Source: JAOUEA01 sp963734685
GTDB lineage: Bacteria; Actinomycetota; UBA4738; HRBIN12
Assembly: GCA_963734685.1 (NCBI GenBank)
Contig: CAVTIC010000007.1
Span: 1,054,001-1,118,000, forward strand
DNA length: 64,000 nt
Direction of reading: 5' to 3'
The position numbers and the translations under genes are program-made. This document shows, in pieces, positions 8,471-16,682 of this stretch. The notes beneath the pieces were generated by a model. That model was not told where the DNA came from. It made no database searches and saw only the letters and a list, made by a program, of their open reading frames with translations. The first letter of the stretch is position 1. Each line of letters starts with the position of its first letter.

Positions 8471-9441
8471 GTCGTGCTCCTTCCGTCGTCCGCGGGGTCT
8501 TCGTCGCCCTCCGGCGCGTCGGGGGGATCGCCACGGTCACCGTCGCCGACGAGGCGGTCCAGGATCTGGTCATCGGCGTCGAACCCTGAGAGCCGGAGGT
8601 GGTCGACGTCGCCTTCCCCGAGTGCCGCCGCGGGCACGAGGCCGACGATCTCCGAGTCCGTTACCGTCATGCTATGCGGCCCGGCGAGTCGCGAGACCTC
8701 GTCGAACGCCGCGCGCAGCCCGGTGACCTCGTGATCCACGAGGTTCATCGAGACGGTCACGACGCCGCCCCGCTCCGGCACCGCGAACCCGATCGCTCGC
8801 ACGGCCGGGAGCCCTCCGTTCGACTCGCGCACGGCGCGGGCGATCTCCTTCGCGGCCCGCTCGTCGGTGCCATCGAGGTACACGTTGAAGGCGACGAGCG
8901 GCTTCCGCGCCCCGACGGCGGTGGCCCCGGCAGGCCCGAGCTCACGAGGTCCGAAGTCCGGGAGACGTTCGCCGCGCGCGACGGCGTCCCGGAGCCCCTC
9001 GTACTCGCCTCGTCGCACCTCGGCGAGCGACACCCGCTCGGGCGTGAGCGCCGCCTCGCCGTAGAGGTACACCGGCAGGTCGAGCCGTTCGGCCAGCTCG
9101 CGTCCGAACGTCCGAGCCAGGCGTACGCAGTCGTCGATCGACACGCCACGCACCGGCATGAACGGGATCACGTCGACGGCGCCCATGCGCGGATGTCCCC
9201 CGCGGTGCTCCCGCATGTCGATCCGTCGGGCGGCGACGACGGCTCCGGCCATCGCGCTCGCCCGAACGGCGACGGCATCGCCCAACACCGTGGTGTCGAG
9301 GCGGTGGTGATCCGGATCGGCCTCGGCGTAGACGACGCGTGCGCCGGGCACCGCCATCGCCTCGACGATCACGTCGATCACGTCCCGGCGGCGCCCTTCG
9401 CTGTAGTTCGGCACGGCGCCGTAGAGCGTCCCTTCCGTCAT
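8467..9441 (-). CDS. Glutamate formiminotransferase (formimidoyltransferase)
   Basis: 324 residues: the two-domain formiminotransferase (FTCD_N-FTCD) that moves the formimino group of N-formimino-glutamate to THF. Motifs: GAVPNYSEGRRRDV at the N-terminus, EADPDHHRLDTTVLGD, MREHRGGHPRMGAVDVIPF, PVYLYGEAA, and later LVAFNVYLDG and VSMNLVDHEVTGL. The C-terminus carries an acidic tail. ATG 9439-9441 is supported by TATGCT (9449-9454) ending 7 nt upstream (leaderless). The next gene, an FchA-like cyclodeaminase, overlaps by GTGA. No other histidine-degradation gene is present nearby, so a wider C1 role is possible. Confidence 0.92.
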   Translation of the reverse strand: MTEGTLYGAVPNYSEGRRRDVIDVIVEAMAVPGARVVYAEADPDHHRLDTTVLGDAVAVRASAMAGAVVAARRIDMREHRGGHPRMGAVDVIPFMPVRGVSIDDCVRLARTFGRELAERLDLPVYLYGEAALTPERVSLAEVRRGEYEGLRDAVARGERLPDFGPRELGPAGATAVGARKPLVAFNVYLDGTDERAAKEIARAVRESNGGLPAVRAIGFAVPERGGVVTVSMNLVDHEVTGLRAAFDEVSRLAGPHSMTVTDSEIVGLVPAAALGEGDVDHLRLSGFDADDQILDRLVGDGDRGDPPDAPEGDEDPADDGRSTT

Positions 9442-9448
9442 GAGCCCC

Positions 9449-9454
9449 AGCATA
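9449..9454 (-). promoter_or_regulatory. Leaderless -10 (TATGCT), formiminotransferase
   Basis: Ends 7 nt before ATG 9441. Confidence 0.55.
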
Positions 9455-9508
9455 GGGACGGGGCTGGCCGTCCGGCCCGCCCGCCGATCCATCACCATGA
9501 GGCGCGGA

Positions 9509-10603
9509 CTACGCGCGTGGACGCTCCTTGTTCGGATCCAGCAGCGACAGCACCTCGACCGTCGCTGGCGTCGTGCCACCTTCCACGGCCACCTCGACCT
9601 TCTCGCCGTCGTTCGCGACGTCGGCATCGAGGATCGCGAGGCCGATCGTGCCGAGGCGCGGGGAGGATGCCGGCGACGTGACGATGCCGACCTCACGGCC
9701 GTCCTTCGAGACCGTGGCACCGTAGTCCGGCACCGCGTCGCCATCGATCTTCAGGGTCTTGAAGCGCTTCGGCGGGCTCGCGCCGCGCTCGGCGAGCGCA
9801 TCGGCCCCGACGCACTCGGTGTCGGTCCTGATGAACCGGTCCATCGACAGGTCCCACGGGGAGATCTCGCCGGGGTCGTAGTCGACCGCGATGATGATCA
9901 GGCCGATCTCGGTGCGAGCGAGATCGATCGCGGTGAGGCCGAACGGGGTCGCACCCGCGGCGATCAACGCATCCCAAACCTGGCGGGCGTCGCCCGGCGC
10001 CACCACCACCTCGTATCCCTTCTCGCCGCTGAACCCGGTGCGCAGCACCCAGGCCTCGGCGCCGGCGACCGCGGTCTTCTCGGGCCAGAAACGGAAGTAC
10101 CGCAGGTCGCCCAGATCACGGTCGGTCAGGCCCTGGAGGGTCTCCTGCGACGTGGGGCCTTGCACGGCGATCATCGCGTAGTCGTCGGTCTTGTGGTCGA
10201 TCCGCGCGTCGAGACCTTCGGCAGTCTCGCGGAACCAATCATCGATACCCGCGGAATTGATCATCACCAGGAACCGGTCGTCGGCGAGCTTGTAGACGTT
10301 GCCGTCGTCGATCATCAGCCCATCGGCGTTCACGAACGCGCCGTAGCGGACCGAGCCGTTCTGCATGCCGGCGAGCGTGTTCGTGAAGCGACGCTGGATC
10401 AGGCGTGCGGCATCGGGGCCTCCCACCTCGTACTTGCACGTCGAGAAGAGGTCCCAGATGCCGGTGGCCGTCCGCACGGCCTCGTACTCCGCGAGGGGAT
10501 CGCCCCCCTCGTGCATCGCCCAGGGGTAGCCGTCCTCCCAGATGATGTCCGCCCCCTGCTCGACGTGCCAGTCGTGCAGGGGCGATCGCTTGTCCTCGGT
10601 CAT
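9509..10603 (-). CDS. GcvT-family aminomethyltransferase/demethylase, second of a tandem pair
   Basis: 364 residues of the aminomethyltransferase fold with folate-binding N-terminal and C-terminal barrel domains: GIWDLFSTCKYEVGGPDA, RYGAFVNADGLMIDDGNVYKL, MIAVQGPTSQETL, RTGFSGEKGYEVVV, GLTAIDLARTEIGLIII and the C-terminal KERPRA. It is a paralogue of the gene at 10637-11740, 33 bp upstream, and shares its ending. Compared with authentic GcvT, features such as WDLF and the DYDPGEISPWDLSMDRFI stretch suggest a substrate other than the lipoyl-bound aminomethyl group, for example DMSP, dimethylglycine or an aryl/alkyl methyl compound. ATG 10601-10603 follows a GAGGAGGGG ribosome site. Exact substrate unknown. 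Confidence 0.85.
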   Translation of the reverse strand: MTEDKRSPLHDWHVEQGADIIWEDGYPWAMHEGGDPLAEYEAVRTATGIWDLFSTCKYEVGGPDAARLIQRRFTNTLAGMQNGSVRYGAFVNADGLMIDDGNVYKLADDRFLVMINSAGIDDWFRETAEGLDARIDHKTDDYAMIAVQGPTSQETLQGLTDRDLGDLRYFRFWPEKTAVAGAEAWVLRTGFSGEKGYEVVVAPGDARQVWDALIAAGATPFGLTAIDLARTEIGLIIIAVDYDPGEISPWDLSMDRFIRTDTECVGADALAERGASPPKRFKTLKIDGDAVPDYGATVSKDGREVGIVTSPASSPRLGTIGLAILDADVANDGEKVEVAVEGGTTPATVEVLSLLDPNKERPRA

Positions 10604-10636
10604 GTCAACCCCTCCTCGTCATCGCCTCCCGCGCGC

Positions 10637-11740
10637 TCATGCGCGCGGACGTTCCTTCATCGGGTCGTAGATCGCGGACACGTCGACGGTGCCGGTGACC
10701 GTGCTCCCGTCGGGCATCTCGACGGCGACCTCGGTGCCGACACTCGCCGACGGGGTGCGCACGATCGCGAGCCCGATCGGCCCCAGCAAGGGACTCGTCG
10801 CCGGGCTCGTCAGCACGCCGACCTCCTCGCCGGACACGGTCACCCGGGCCCCGTACTCGGGCAGCGTCGTCCCTGCGAGCCTGATCGTGACGAACCGGTT
10901 GGGCGGATCGGCGGCCGCGGCGCGCAGATGATCGGCGCCCATGCACTCCCCCTCGGCCTCGAGCGCCACCAGCCGGTCGAGGCCAAGATCGAAGGGGCTC
11001 CGCCGATGCGGCTCGTAGTCGTAGTCCGTCACGATCATCCCGGTCTCGACCCTGATCGGCTCGATGATGTCGACGCCGTATGGCACCGCACCGGCCGCCT
11101 CGACGGCTTCCCACACCGGGGGGGCGTGCTCCGGCCGCAGGAACAGCTCGTATCCGAGCTCGCCGGAGAACCCGGTGCGCGAGAGCCAGACGGGCGCGCC
11201 CCCGACGGTGACCGGCTCGGGGAAGAACGTGAAGTACCTCAGGTCGTCGACGTCGGCACCCGCGACGATCGAGCGCATGAGGTCTCGGCTCTCCGGCCCC
11301 TGGATCTGCATGCTCGGCAGCTCGGGCGCGATGTAGGCGACCTCGACCTCGAGACCTTTCGTGGCGTCGGCGAAGTACTCGGCCCGGTCGTTTCCGTTCG
11401 TGCACACCCACAGGTGCTCGGCGGAGTGCCTGAAGACCGTGCCGTCGTCGACGACCAGCCCGTCCTCGTCGACGAAGGCACCGTAGCGGACCTGACCGTC
11501 GCGCATGCCGAGCACGTCGTTCGTGTGTACGCGCTGGGCGGCCTCGAGCGCCTCGGCACCTCGGAACTCCCACTTGTTCAGCGGGGAGAGGTCCCACATG
11601 CCGACGCCTTCGCGTACGGCCCGGTACTCGGCGTCGACGTCACCGTAGTTCGTGACCCAGAGCCACCCGGCTTCCTCCATGAAGCCGGCGGCCTTGGTCG
11701 AAGTGATCGAGTGGAACGCCGTCTCCCTGCTCTGTGCCAC
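10637..11740 (-). CDS. GcvT-family aminomethyltransferase/demethylase, first of a tandem pair
   Basis: 367 residues of the same fold as its downstream neighbour: GMWDLSPLNKWEFRGAEA, RYGAFVDEDGLVVDDGTVF, MQIQGPESRDLM, LSRTGFSGELGYELFL, GVDIIEPIRVETGMIV, and VGVLTSPATSPLLGPIGLAI. GTG 11738-11740 is preceded by GAGGAGG (11746-11752). Both copies likely transfer a methyl or methylene unit from a small substrate to THF. The pair is headed by a promoter with an overlapping palindromic operator (11827-11842) and a GC-rich, hairpin-forming leader, so expression is probably substrate-controlled. Adjacent folate genes would carry the C1 unit to formate. Confidence 0.85.
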   Translation of the reverse strand: MAQSRETAFHSITSTKAAGFMEEAGWLWVTNYGDVDAEYRAVREGVGMWDLSPLNKWEFRGAEALEAAQRVHTNDVLGMRDGQVRYGAFVDEDGLVVDDGTVFRHSAEHLWVCTNGNDRAEYFADATKGLEVEVAYIAPELPSMQIQGPESRDLMRSIVAGADVDDLRYFTFFPEPVTVGGAPVWLSRTGFSGELGYELFLRPEHAPPVWEAVEAAGAVPYGVDIIEPIRVETGMIVTDYDYEPHRRSPFDLGLDRLVALEAEGECMGADHLRAAAADPPNRFVTIRLAGTTLPEYGARVTVSGEEVGVLTSPATSPLLGPIGLAIVRTPSASVGTEVAVEMPDGSTVTGTVDVSAIYDPMKERPRA

Positions 11741-11761
11741 CCGCGCCTCCTCGCACGCCGT

Positions 11762-11802
11762 TGCCCGGAACCGGGCACACGCGAGAGCCCCGTGCTCGGG
11801 GC
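11762..11802 (-). promoter_or_regulatory. Hairpin-rich leader of the tandem GcvT-like operon
   Basis: Two inverted repeats lie in the predicted 5' leader: TGCCCGG/CCGGGCA (11762-11768/11771-11777) and GCCCCG/CGGGGC (11787-11792/11797-11802, loop TGCT on the plus strand). They could be a folded regulatory leader or just GC-rich sequence; I do not recognise a known riboswitch consensus. Confidence 0.35.
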
Positions 11803-11812
11803 CCGTGGTCGG

Positions 11813-11842
11813 GTTCTACCAGACGATTGAACGGTTGTTCAA
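11813..11842 (-). promoter_or_regulatory. Promoter with overlapping palindromic operator for the tandem GcvT-like genes
   Basis: On the minus strand TTGAAC (11837-11842) and TAGAAC (11813-11818) are separated by 18 bp, a good -35/-10 pair. The -35 lies inside a perfect inverted repeat TTGAAC-N4-GTTCAA at 11827-11842, so a bound repressor would block RNA polymerase. A TetR-type site is plausible; the GAAC-N4-GTTC core is also LexA-like. No regulator gene sits next to it. Confidence 0.6.
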
Positions 11843-11891
11843 GTCGACGGGCTCGCAGCCCCTACGACCTGCGGGAACACGCTGCCCCGGA

Positions 11892-12557
11892 TCAGCGACG
11901 GCGTCGCTTCGATGGGCGGGTCGCGCCCGCGAGCCGCAGTAGGTGCCGCACCGCGGGGTCGGGCCGATGCGGCACCTTGGACGCGAGGACCAGGAACAGC
12001 TGCGCCGTGACGAGCGCATCGTCCAACGCCTCGTGCGGGTTGGCCACGGGGATGCCCAGTCGTTCGGCCGTCGCGGTCAGCCCGTAGCCGGGCCTGGTCC
12101 GGATCGTGCGCGGCGCGCCGTCCACCGCGATCGCGAGGGTCCGCACGTCGATCGTGCGCCGACGCCACCGCCTCGCCGATCCCCCCAAGACCGCCGACAG
12201 GAAGTGGACCTCCACGTCGGCGAACCATGCGAGCAGGAAGCGGCCGGCGATCGCCGACGACAGCGCCTCGCGCGCTTCGGCGATCACCGGCGAACCCGCG
12301 AGGTCCTGGGGCCGCAGTTCGTGGATCGTCTGGGAGCGAGGCGAGGGGGGCACGCTCGGCGACACGAGCTGGTGCACCGCGCCGCGCATCTGCGCCCGAC
12401 CGCCCTCCACGGGCACCACACCGAAGGAGACAACGACATCGGAGCGCAGGTCGAGGCCGGTCGTCTCGAAGTCGAGGGCCGCGAACGACGCCCGGCGCCA
12501 GGGCAAGGCGCGAGCTTGCGCCGGTGGCGCCGCCGGTATCACGATCTCCGAGGACAC
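11892..12557 (-). CDS. DnaQ-like 3'-5' exonuclease (DEDDh)
   Basis: 221 residues. Exonuclease motif I is ASFAALDFETTGLDL, motif II the FLLAWFADVEVHFL region (Asp), and motif III PHEALDDALVTAQLF (His and Asp), as in the DNA polymerase III epsilon family. Typical for repair or proofreading-type single-domain exonucleases in actinobacteria; polymerase association is not evident. It is the last gene of the arsA operon and overlaps the end of the 5-FCL gene; the real start may be GTG 12540-12542, which forms a GTGA overlap with the upstream stop. Confidence 0.88.
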   Translation of the reverse strand: MSSEIVIPAAPPAQARALPWRRASFAALDFETTGLDLRSDVVVSFGVVPVEGGRAQMRGAVHQLVSPSVPPSPRSQTIHELRPQDLAGSPVIAEAREALSSAIAGRFLLAWFADVEVHFLSAVLGGSARRWRRRTIDVRTLAIAVDGAPRTIRTRPGYGLTATAERLGIPVANPHEALDDALVTAQLFLVLASKVPHRPDPAVRHLLRLAGATRPSKRRRR

Positions 12558-13135
12558 CGGACCGTCTCCGACTCGGTCACCACCACATCGACGCGCAGAT
12601 CGAAGTGCCCGGCCGGCAGAGACTCGCCCTCGGCGAGCAGCTGCACGCCGAACCCCAGGCCGATCCTCGTCGTGTCAGGCCTCGTCCGGGGCAGGAAGCG
12701 GTCGTAGTACCCGCCGCCGTAGCCGACCCGCCGTCCGTCCCGGTCGAACGCGACGGCGGGGGTCGCGACCACGTCGAGCGATGCCGGCTCCACCGATGCC
12801 CCGGCGGCAGGCTCCATCGCCCCGAACGAGGTCTCGGTCACGGCGTCTCCCGGTCGGTACGTCCGCGCCTCGAGCTCCCCTCCCACGATGCGCGGCAGAG
12901 CGACCGTCGCACCTCGCGCGACGAGTCCCTCGATGAGGGGACCGGTCCCCACTTCCGAGCCGAACGACCAGAACGCCAGCACGGTCTGGGCACCCCGCAC
13001 CTCAGGCAACGACAGGAACCGCTGCGTCACGATGGTGGCGAGCCGGCTGCGCTCGGCCTCAGACACCTCGTCACGCGCCTCGAGCACCCGCCGGCGCACC
13101 GTGCGCTTCGCTCGCTTCAGCTCCGCGCTGTTCAC
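12539..13135 (-). CDS. 5-formyltetrahydrofolate cyclo-ligase
   Basis: 198 residues starting at GTG 13133-13135 (VNSAELKRAKRTVRRRVLEA), which overlaps the upstream stop as GTGA. Converts 5-formyl-THF to 5,10-methenyl-THF with ATP. Family signatures are visible: VLAFWSFGSEVGTGPLI, VALPRIVGGELEARTY, DVVATPAVAFDRDGRRVGYGGGYYDRFL (the phosphate-binding GYGGGYYD), and a normal C-terminus ending in a beta-strand rich in Val. It adds to the folate-C1 genes of this region but sits within the arsA-ROK-LLM operon rather than with fhs. Confidence 0.95.
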   Translation of the reverse strand: MNSAELKRAKRTVRRRVLEARDEVSEAERSRLATIVTQRFLSLPEVRGAQTVLAFWSFGSEVGTGPLIEGLVARGATVALPRIVGGELEARTYRPGDAVTETSFGAMEPAAGASVEPASLDVVATPAVAFDRDGRRVGYGGGYYDRFLPRTRPDTTRIGLGFGVQLLAEGESLPAGHFDLRVDVVVTESETVRCPRRS

Positions 13136-14016
13136 GTCGCCAGCGCGTCCGCGATCACGTCGAGCCGGTCGGGGGGGCCGACGGGTAACACCACGAACCA
13201 TGCCGCTCCGGCGGCGCGGACCCCGTCGGTGAAGCGCCGAAGATCGTCGGTCGTGCCGGTCCACACGCCGTCGAGGGGCAGGCGGCGCTGCGCACGCTCG
13301 TCGAGGAGCCGCGCGAGCGACGCCCGATCTTCCCCGACGAGCGCGATGCCGCCCCAGGTCGGCGCGACCGCGCGACCGTTCGCCAGCTCACGCAGGCGCG
13401 CCGCCCGGGCCTCGAACGCGTGGGCGTCGAGCCCCCATCCGTTCCAGGCGTCGGCGACGCGGGCAGCGACGGCGAGGACGGCCTCGGACAGTCCCCCGAC
13501 CCAGATCGAGGGTTCGCCGGGCGGGAGGAGCGGCCCCCTGAGCGGCGGGACCTGCTCGCCTCCCGACCAGGTGCGGCCTCCGAAGAGGGCGCGGGCAGCC
13601 TCCACCGTCTCCTCGAGCATCGCGATGCGCGCCGCGACCCCGGGGAACGGGATCCCGAACCGCTCGTGCTCGTCCACTGAGGCGCGATCGCCGGTGCCCA
13701 GGGCCAGGATCGCCCGCCCTCCAGACATCGCGTCGAGGGCGGCGGCCTGCTTGACCAGGATGCCGGGAGCGCGCAGGGTCACACGCGCGACCAGCGTGCC
13801 GACGTGGAGTCCCGGCTCCCTCGCGGCAACGGCCGACAAGAGCGAGAACGCCTCCAAGGCGGGACGGTCCGGTCCCGACGGCGGGTAGAACACCGGCGGG
13901 AAGAGGTGATCGGGCGCGAACACCCCGTCGATCCCCAACGCTCGGGCGCGGGCGGCCATGGCCAGCGGTCGCGCCGGGTCGTCGGTGAACACCGGCAGCG
14001 AGACGCCCAGCTTCAT
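13132..14016 (-). CDS. LLM class (F420-type) flavin-dependent oxidoreductase
   Basis: 294 residues with the luciferase-like monooxygenase barrel: MKLGVSLPVFTDDPARPLAMAARARALGIDGVFAPDHLF, GTLVARVTLRAPGILVKQAAALDAMSGGRAILALGTGD, and EPSIWVGGLSEAVLAVAARVADAWNGWG. The cofactor is likely F420 rather than FMN given the lineage, but this is inference. ATG 14014-14016 overlaps the ROK stop (ATGA) and its own stop overlaps the 5-FCL start (GTGA). Substrate unknown. Confidence 0.9.
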   Translation of the reverse strand: MKLGVSLPVFTDDPARPLAMAARARALGIDGVFAPDHLFPPVFYPPSGPDRPALEAFSLLSAVAAREPGLHVGTLVARVTLRAPGILVKQAAALDAMSGGRAILALGTGDRASVDEHERFGIPFPGVAARIAMLEETVEAARALFGGRTWSGGEQVPPLRGPLLPPGEPSIWVGGLSEAVLAVAARVADAWNGWGLDAHAFEARAARLRELANGRAVAPTWGGIALVGEDRASLARLLDERAQRRLPLDGVWTGTTDDLRRFTDGVRAAGAAWFVVLPVGPPDRLDVIADALAT

Positions 14017-14984
14017 CCCGCGGTCCCCCCGCCGCCCCCGTCGATGGCCTCGAACGCCAGGGCTGCCGCGCCGATCGCTCCGGCATCGTTGGCGAGCTGT
14101 GCCTGCACGATCGAGACGTTCGGGCGACGGTCGAGCGCCTCCACGTGGCGTTCGAACGAGTCGCGGATCGGTGCCAGCAGCAGGTCTCCGGCCTCGGATG
14201 CGCCGCCCCCGACCACGACCACGTTCGGGTCGAGGACGTTGACCAACCCGGCGATGCCGAGGCCGAGCCAGTACCCGGCCTCGACGAGGATGCCCCTGCA
14301 CACCGGGTCGCCGGCACGGGCCGCCTCGGTCACCATCGGCCCGGTGACCGCGGCGGGGTCGCCCCCGCTCATCTCGACGAGATGTGAGTGCGGATGCCTC
14401 GCGACCGCCGCCGAGCCGGCACGTGTGATCGCGGTGCCGCTGCCCATCTGCTCCCAGCATCCCCGGTTCCCGCAGCCGCACTCGGGGCCGTCGGGCTGCA
14501 TCACGATGTGTCCGATCTCGGCAGCGAATCCCGCCGCGCCGTGATACAGGCGCCCGTCGAGCACGATGCCGCCGCCGATGCCGGTGCCGACGCCGACGAG
14601 CAACAGGTGGCGCGCGCCGCGCCCTGCCCCGAACCGGAACTCACCCCACGCGGCCGCGTTGTTGTCGTTGTCGGCGACCACGGACAGCTGCAGCGCCTGC
14701 TCCACATGGGCCGCGAGCGGCACATCACGCCACGCGAGGTTCGGGGCGAACCGCATCACACCGTCGTGGTCGATGAGCCCTGCGGCGGAGATGCCGACCG
14801 CCCCGACCTCGTCGGACAGCAGGGCACGGATCTCGTCCACCATCGCATCGAGGGTGGCATCCTGGTCGTCCGCGGGGGTCGGACGGACCTCCCTGGCCAC
14901 CACCCGACCGGCTCGGTCGACGAGGAGCGCCGCGATCTTCGTGCCGCCCACGTCGATGCCGACGGCGAGCCTCGGCGCGGTCAC
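14013..14984 (-). CDS. ROK family sugar kinase (glucokinase-like)
   Basis: 323 residues. ATP-binding VGIDVGGTKIAALLVD at the N-terminus, VVADNDNNAAAWGEF, VGVGTGIGGGIVLDGRLYHGAAGFAAEIGH, and the ROK zinc site CGCGNRGCWEQ. Phosphorylates a hexose, most likely glucose; a transcriptional-repressor role is unlikely because no N-terminal helix-turn-helix is present. Start GTG at 14982-14984 overlaps the arsA stop (GTGA). Confidence 0.92.
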   Translation of the reverse strand: MTAPRLAVGIDVGGTKIAALLVDRAGRVVAREVRPTPADDQDATLDAMVDEIRALLSDEVGAVGISAAGLIDHDGVMRFAPNLAWRDVPLAAHVEQALQLSVVADNDNNAAAWGEFRFGAGRGARHLLLVGVGTGIGGGIVLDGRLYHGAAGFAAEIGHIVMQPDGPECGCGNRGCWEQMGSGTAITRAGSAAVARHPHSHLVEMSGGDPAAVTGPMVTEAARAGDPVCRGILVEAGYWLGLGIAGLVNVLDPNVVVVGGGASEAGDLLLAPIRDSFERHVEALDRRPNVSIVQAQLANDAGAIGAAALAFEAIDGGGGGTAG

Positions 14985-16183
14985 GTGACGGGAGCCGGTG
15001 CCTCGTCCCCCTCTGCGAGGGGACGACCGAACACTATCTCCAGGTGGTCGCCGGCGAAGTTCGCTTCGCGCACGACGAGCCGCTTCAGGGTCTGAGGCAG
15101 GATCAGGTTGCGCTTGTACGAGCCGACGCGAACGTAGAGCTCCTCGCCCCGGCGGTGGATGTCCATGTCGTCGCGCGAGACGAACGGCAGACGCATCGAC
15201 AGGATGTACGCTTCCCCGCGCTTGCGCACCCGGATCGGGTCGTCGTGGTAGAGCACGGCGGTGACGTCACGCTCGCCGTAGACCTCGGCGCCCATCTCGC
15301 CGAGCAACGGCACGCCGACCATCTCGCGGTCGAACAACCGCGCCTCGAGGATCGGCACGGGCTCGAACGACTCGTGCACCGTCGCGAGGTGCTCGGCCTG
15401 GATGTCCTTCCACTTGCCGAAGTAGGGGTCGTTCACCTCGTCGGGGAGGATGCGGTTCACGACCACCGCGTCGACCCGGTATCCGAACAGGCCGAGGTAG
15501 GTGTAGGTGCGCCGCGCCTCCGAGATCACCATCTTCTCGGGGTTCACGACGAGGCGCACCGACGAGGTCTGCTCGTCGGTGAGGATCTGCTTCACGGCGT
15601 CGAGGTTGCGGTGCAGCCGCTCGACCGCGGCGAAGACCTGGTCGCCGGCGATCGGCAGCGAGGTCATCCTCGAGAGCATCGGCCGCACGGTCTTCACGAT
15701 GCGGCGTTCCACCGGGAAGATCCGCTCGATGTACCAGTTCATGATCTCCGGCAGGGACAGCAGACGGAGGGTCTCGGCCGTGGGCGCGCAGTCGACCACC
15801 AACATGTCGTAGGCGCCGCTCTCCACGTGGGTCTTCACGTCGATCAAGGCGAAGATCTCGTCGAGCCCCGGTATCACCGTCAGCTCCTCGGCCTGGATCG
15901 TCTCGGTGCCGGCCCAGTTCATCAACTGGATGAAGTAGTCCTGGATCTCGCGCCAGTTCTCCTCGAGCCGCTCTTGGGCGTCGATCTGCACCGCCCAGAG
16001 GTTCGGCGTGATCTCGGTGGGCGCGGTGCCGATCTCGACCTCGAAGCAATCGGCGAGGGAATGCGCGGGGTCGGTCGACATGACGAGGGTGCGATGCCCC
16101 GACCTGGCCGCACGGACCGCGGTGGATGCGGCGATCGTCGTCTTGCCGACCCCGCCCTTGCCGGTGAACAACACGACACGCAT
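14981..16183 (-). CDS. ArsA/GET3-family ATPase
   Basis: 400 residues: deviant Walker A GKGGVGKTT at residues 8-16, switch MSTDPAHSLADCF, DMLVVDCAPTAETLRLLSLPE, then a C-terminal alpha-crystallin-like domain (LYHDDPIRVRKRGEAYILSMRLPF, GSYKRNLILPQTLKRLVVREANF). This domain order is that of the actinobacterial ArsA-like proteins next to an SRPBCC gene (compare Rv2184c/Rv2185c); a tail-anchor or arsenite role is unproven there. No arsenic genes are nearby. First gene of a five-gene overlapping operon; leaderless start with TAAGCT at 16190-16195. Confidence 0.9.
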   Translation of the reverse strand: MRVVLFTGKGGVGKTTIAASTAVRAARSGHRTLVMSTDPAHSLADCFEVEIGTAPTEITPNLWAVQIDAQERLEENWREIQDYFIQLMNWAGTETIQAEELTVIPGLDEIFALIDVKTHVESGAYDMLVVDCAPTAETLRLLSLPEIMNWYIERIFPVERRIVKTVRPMLSRMTSLPIAGDQVFAAVERLHRNLDAVKQILTDEQTSSVRLVVNPEKMVISEARRTYTYLGLFGYRVDAVVVNRILPDEVNDPYFGKWKDIQAEHLATVHESFEPVPILEARLFDREMVGVPLLGEMGAEVYGERDVTAVLYHDDPIRVRKRGEAYILSMRLPFVSRDDMDIHRRGEELYVRVGSYKRNLILPQTLKRLVVREANFAGDHLEIVFGRPLAEGDEAPAPVT

Positions 16184-16189
16184 GGCGCC

Positions 16190-16195
16190 AGCTTA
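16190..16195 (-). promoter_or_regulatory. Leaderless -10 (TAAGCT), arsA operon
   Basis: Ends 6 nt before ATG 16183; heads five overlapping genes. Confidence 0.55.
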
Positions 16196-16228
16196 GCCGG
16201 TGGATGCTGCTCGCTCCGGCGCCGGGGC

Positions 16229-16669
16229 TCAGCCCATCTCGACCCGGCGCTTCAGCTTCTCCAGGGCGTTCTCGATCACGCGCTTCGCCCCCTCGCTGCG
16301 CAGGAATCCGGGCACGAGCACCCCGAGCTCGACCCCGAGCCGATAGGTGACCTTCGTCTCGGCGTCGGACAGGTCGTGCAGCAGGTACTCGCCGCGGATG
16401 TCTCGGATCGCGCCGCGCGCTTCGCTGGTCGTCCACGAGAGTCCGGTGTCGCCCGGCGCGTACTGGTAGCTGAGCGTATAGGCGGCCCTGCCGAGCACGG
16501 GCACGTCGACCTCGAACGCCACCTCGGTGGCTCGGCCCCCCTCCCCGCGCCGGCGCACCTCGACCGAGCGCACGTCGGCCCACTCCGGGTAGGACTCGTA
16601 GTCCTCGATGACCTCCATGACGTCCTCGAGCGGCGCTTCGATCACGATCGAGCCTTCGGCGTGTTCCAT
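16229..16669 (-). CDS. SRPBCC (START-like) domain protein
   Basis: 146 residues: EHAEGSIVIEAPLEDVMEVIEDYESYPEWADVRSVEV at the N-terminus is the classic opening of this lipid-binding fold, and the C-terminal helix is SEGAKRVIENALEKLKRRV. It likely binds a lipid or hydrophobic ligand. The neighbouring arsA gene matches the pairing Rv2185c-Rv2184c of mycobacteria. A TAGGAT hexamer lies 10 nt before the ATG. Confidence 0.88.
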   Translation of the reverse strand: MEHAEGSIVIEAPLEDVMEVIEDYESYPEWADVRSVEVRRRGEGGRATEVAFEVDVPVLGRAAYTLSYQYAPGDTGLSWTTSEARGAIRDIRGEYLLHDLSDAETKVTYRLGVELGVLVPGFLRSEGAKRVIENALEKLKRRVEMG

Positions 16670-16682
16670 CGCGCGCGGAATC

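Noticed and set aside
9440..11830. 796-codon plus-strand frame
   Set aside because: Antisense to the two GcvT-like genes, no recognisable motif.
11827..11842. Exact SOS box
   Set aside because: The outer bases are TT/AA rather than TC/GA and the downstream genes are folate enzymes; kept as a generic operator.
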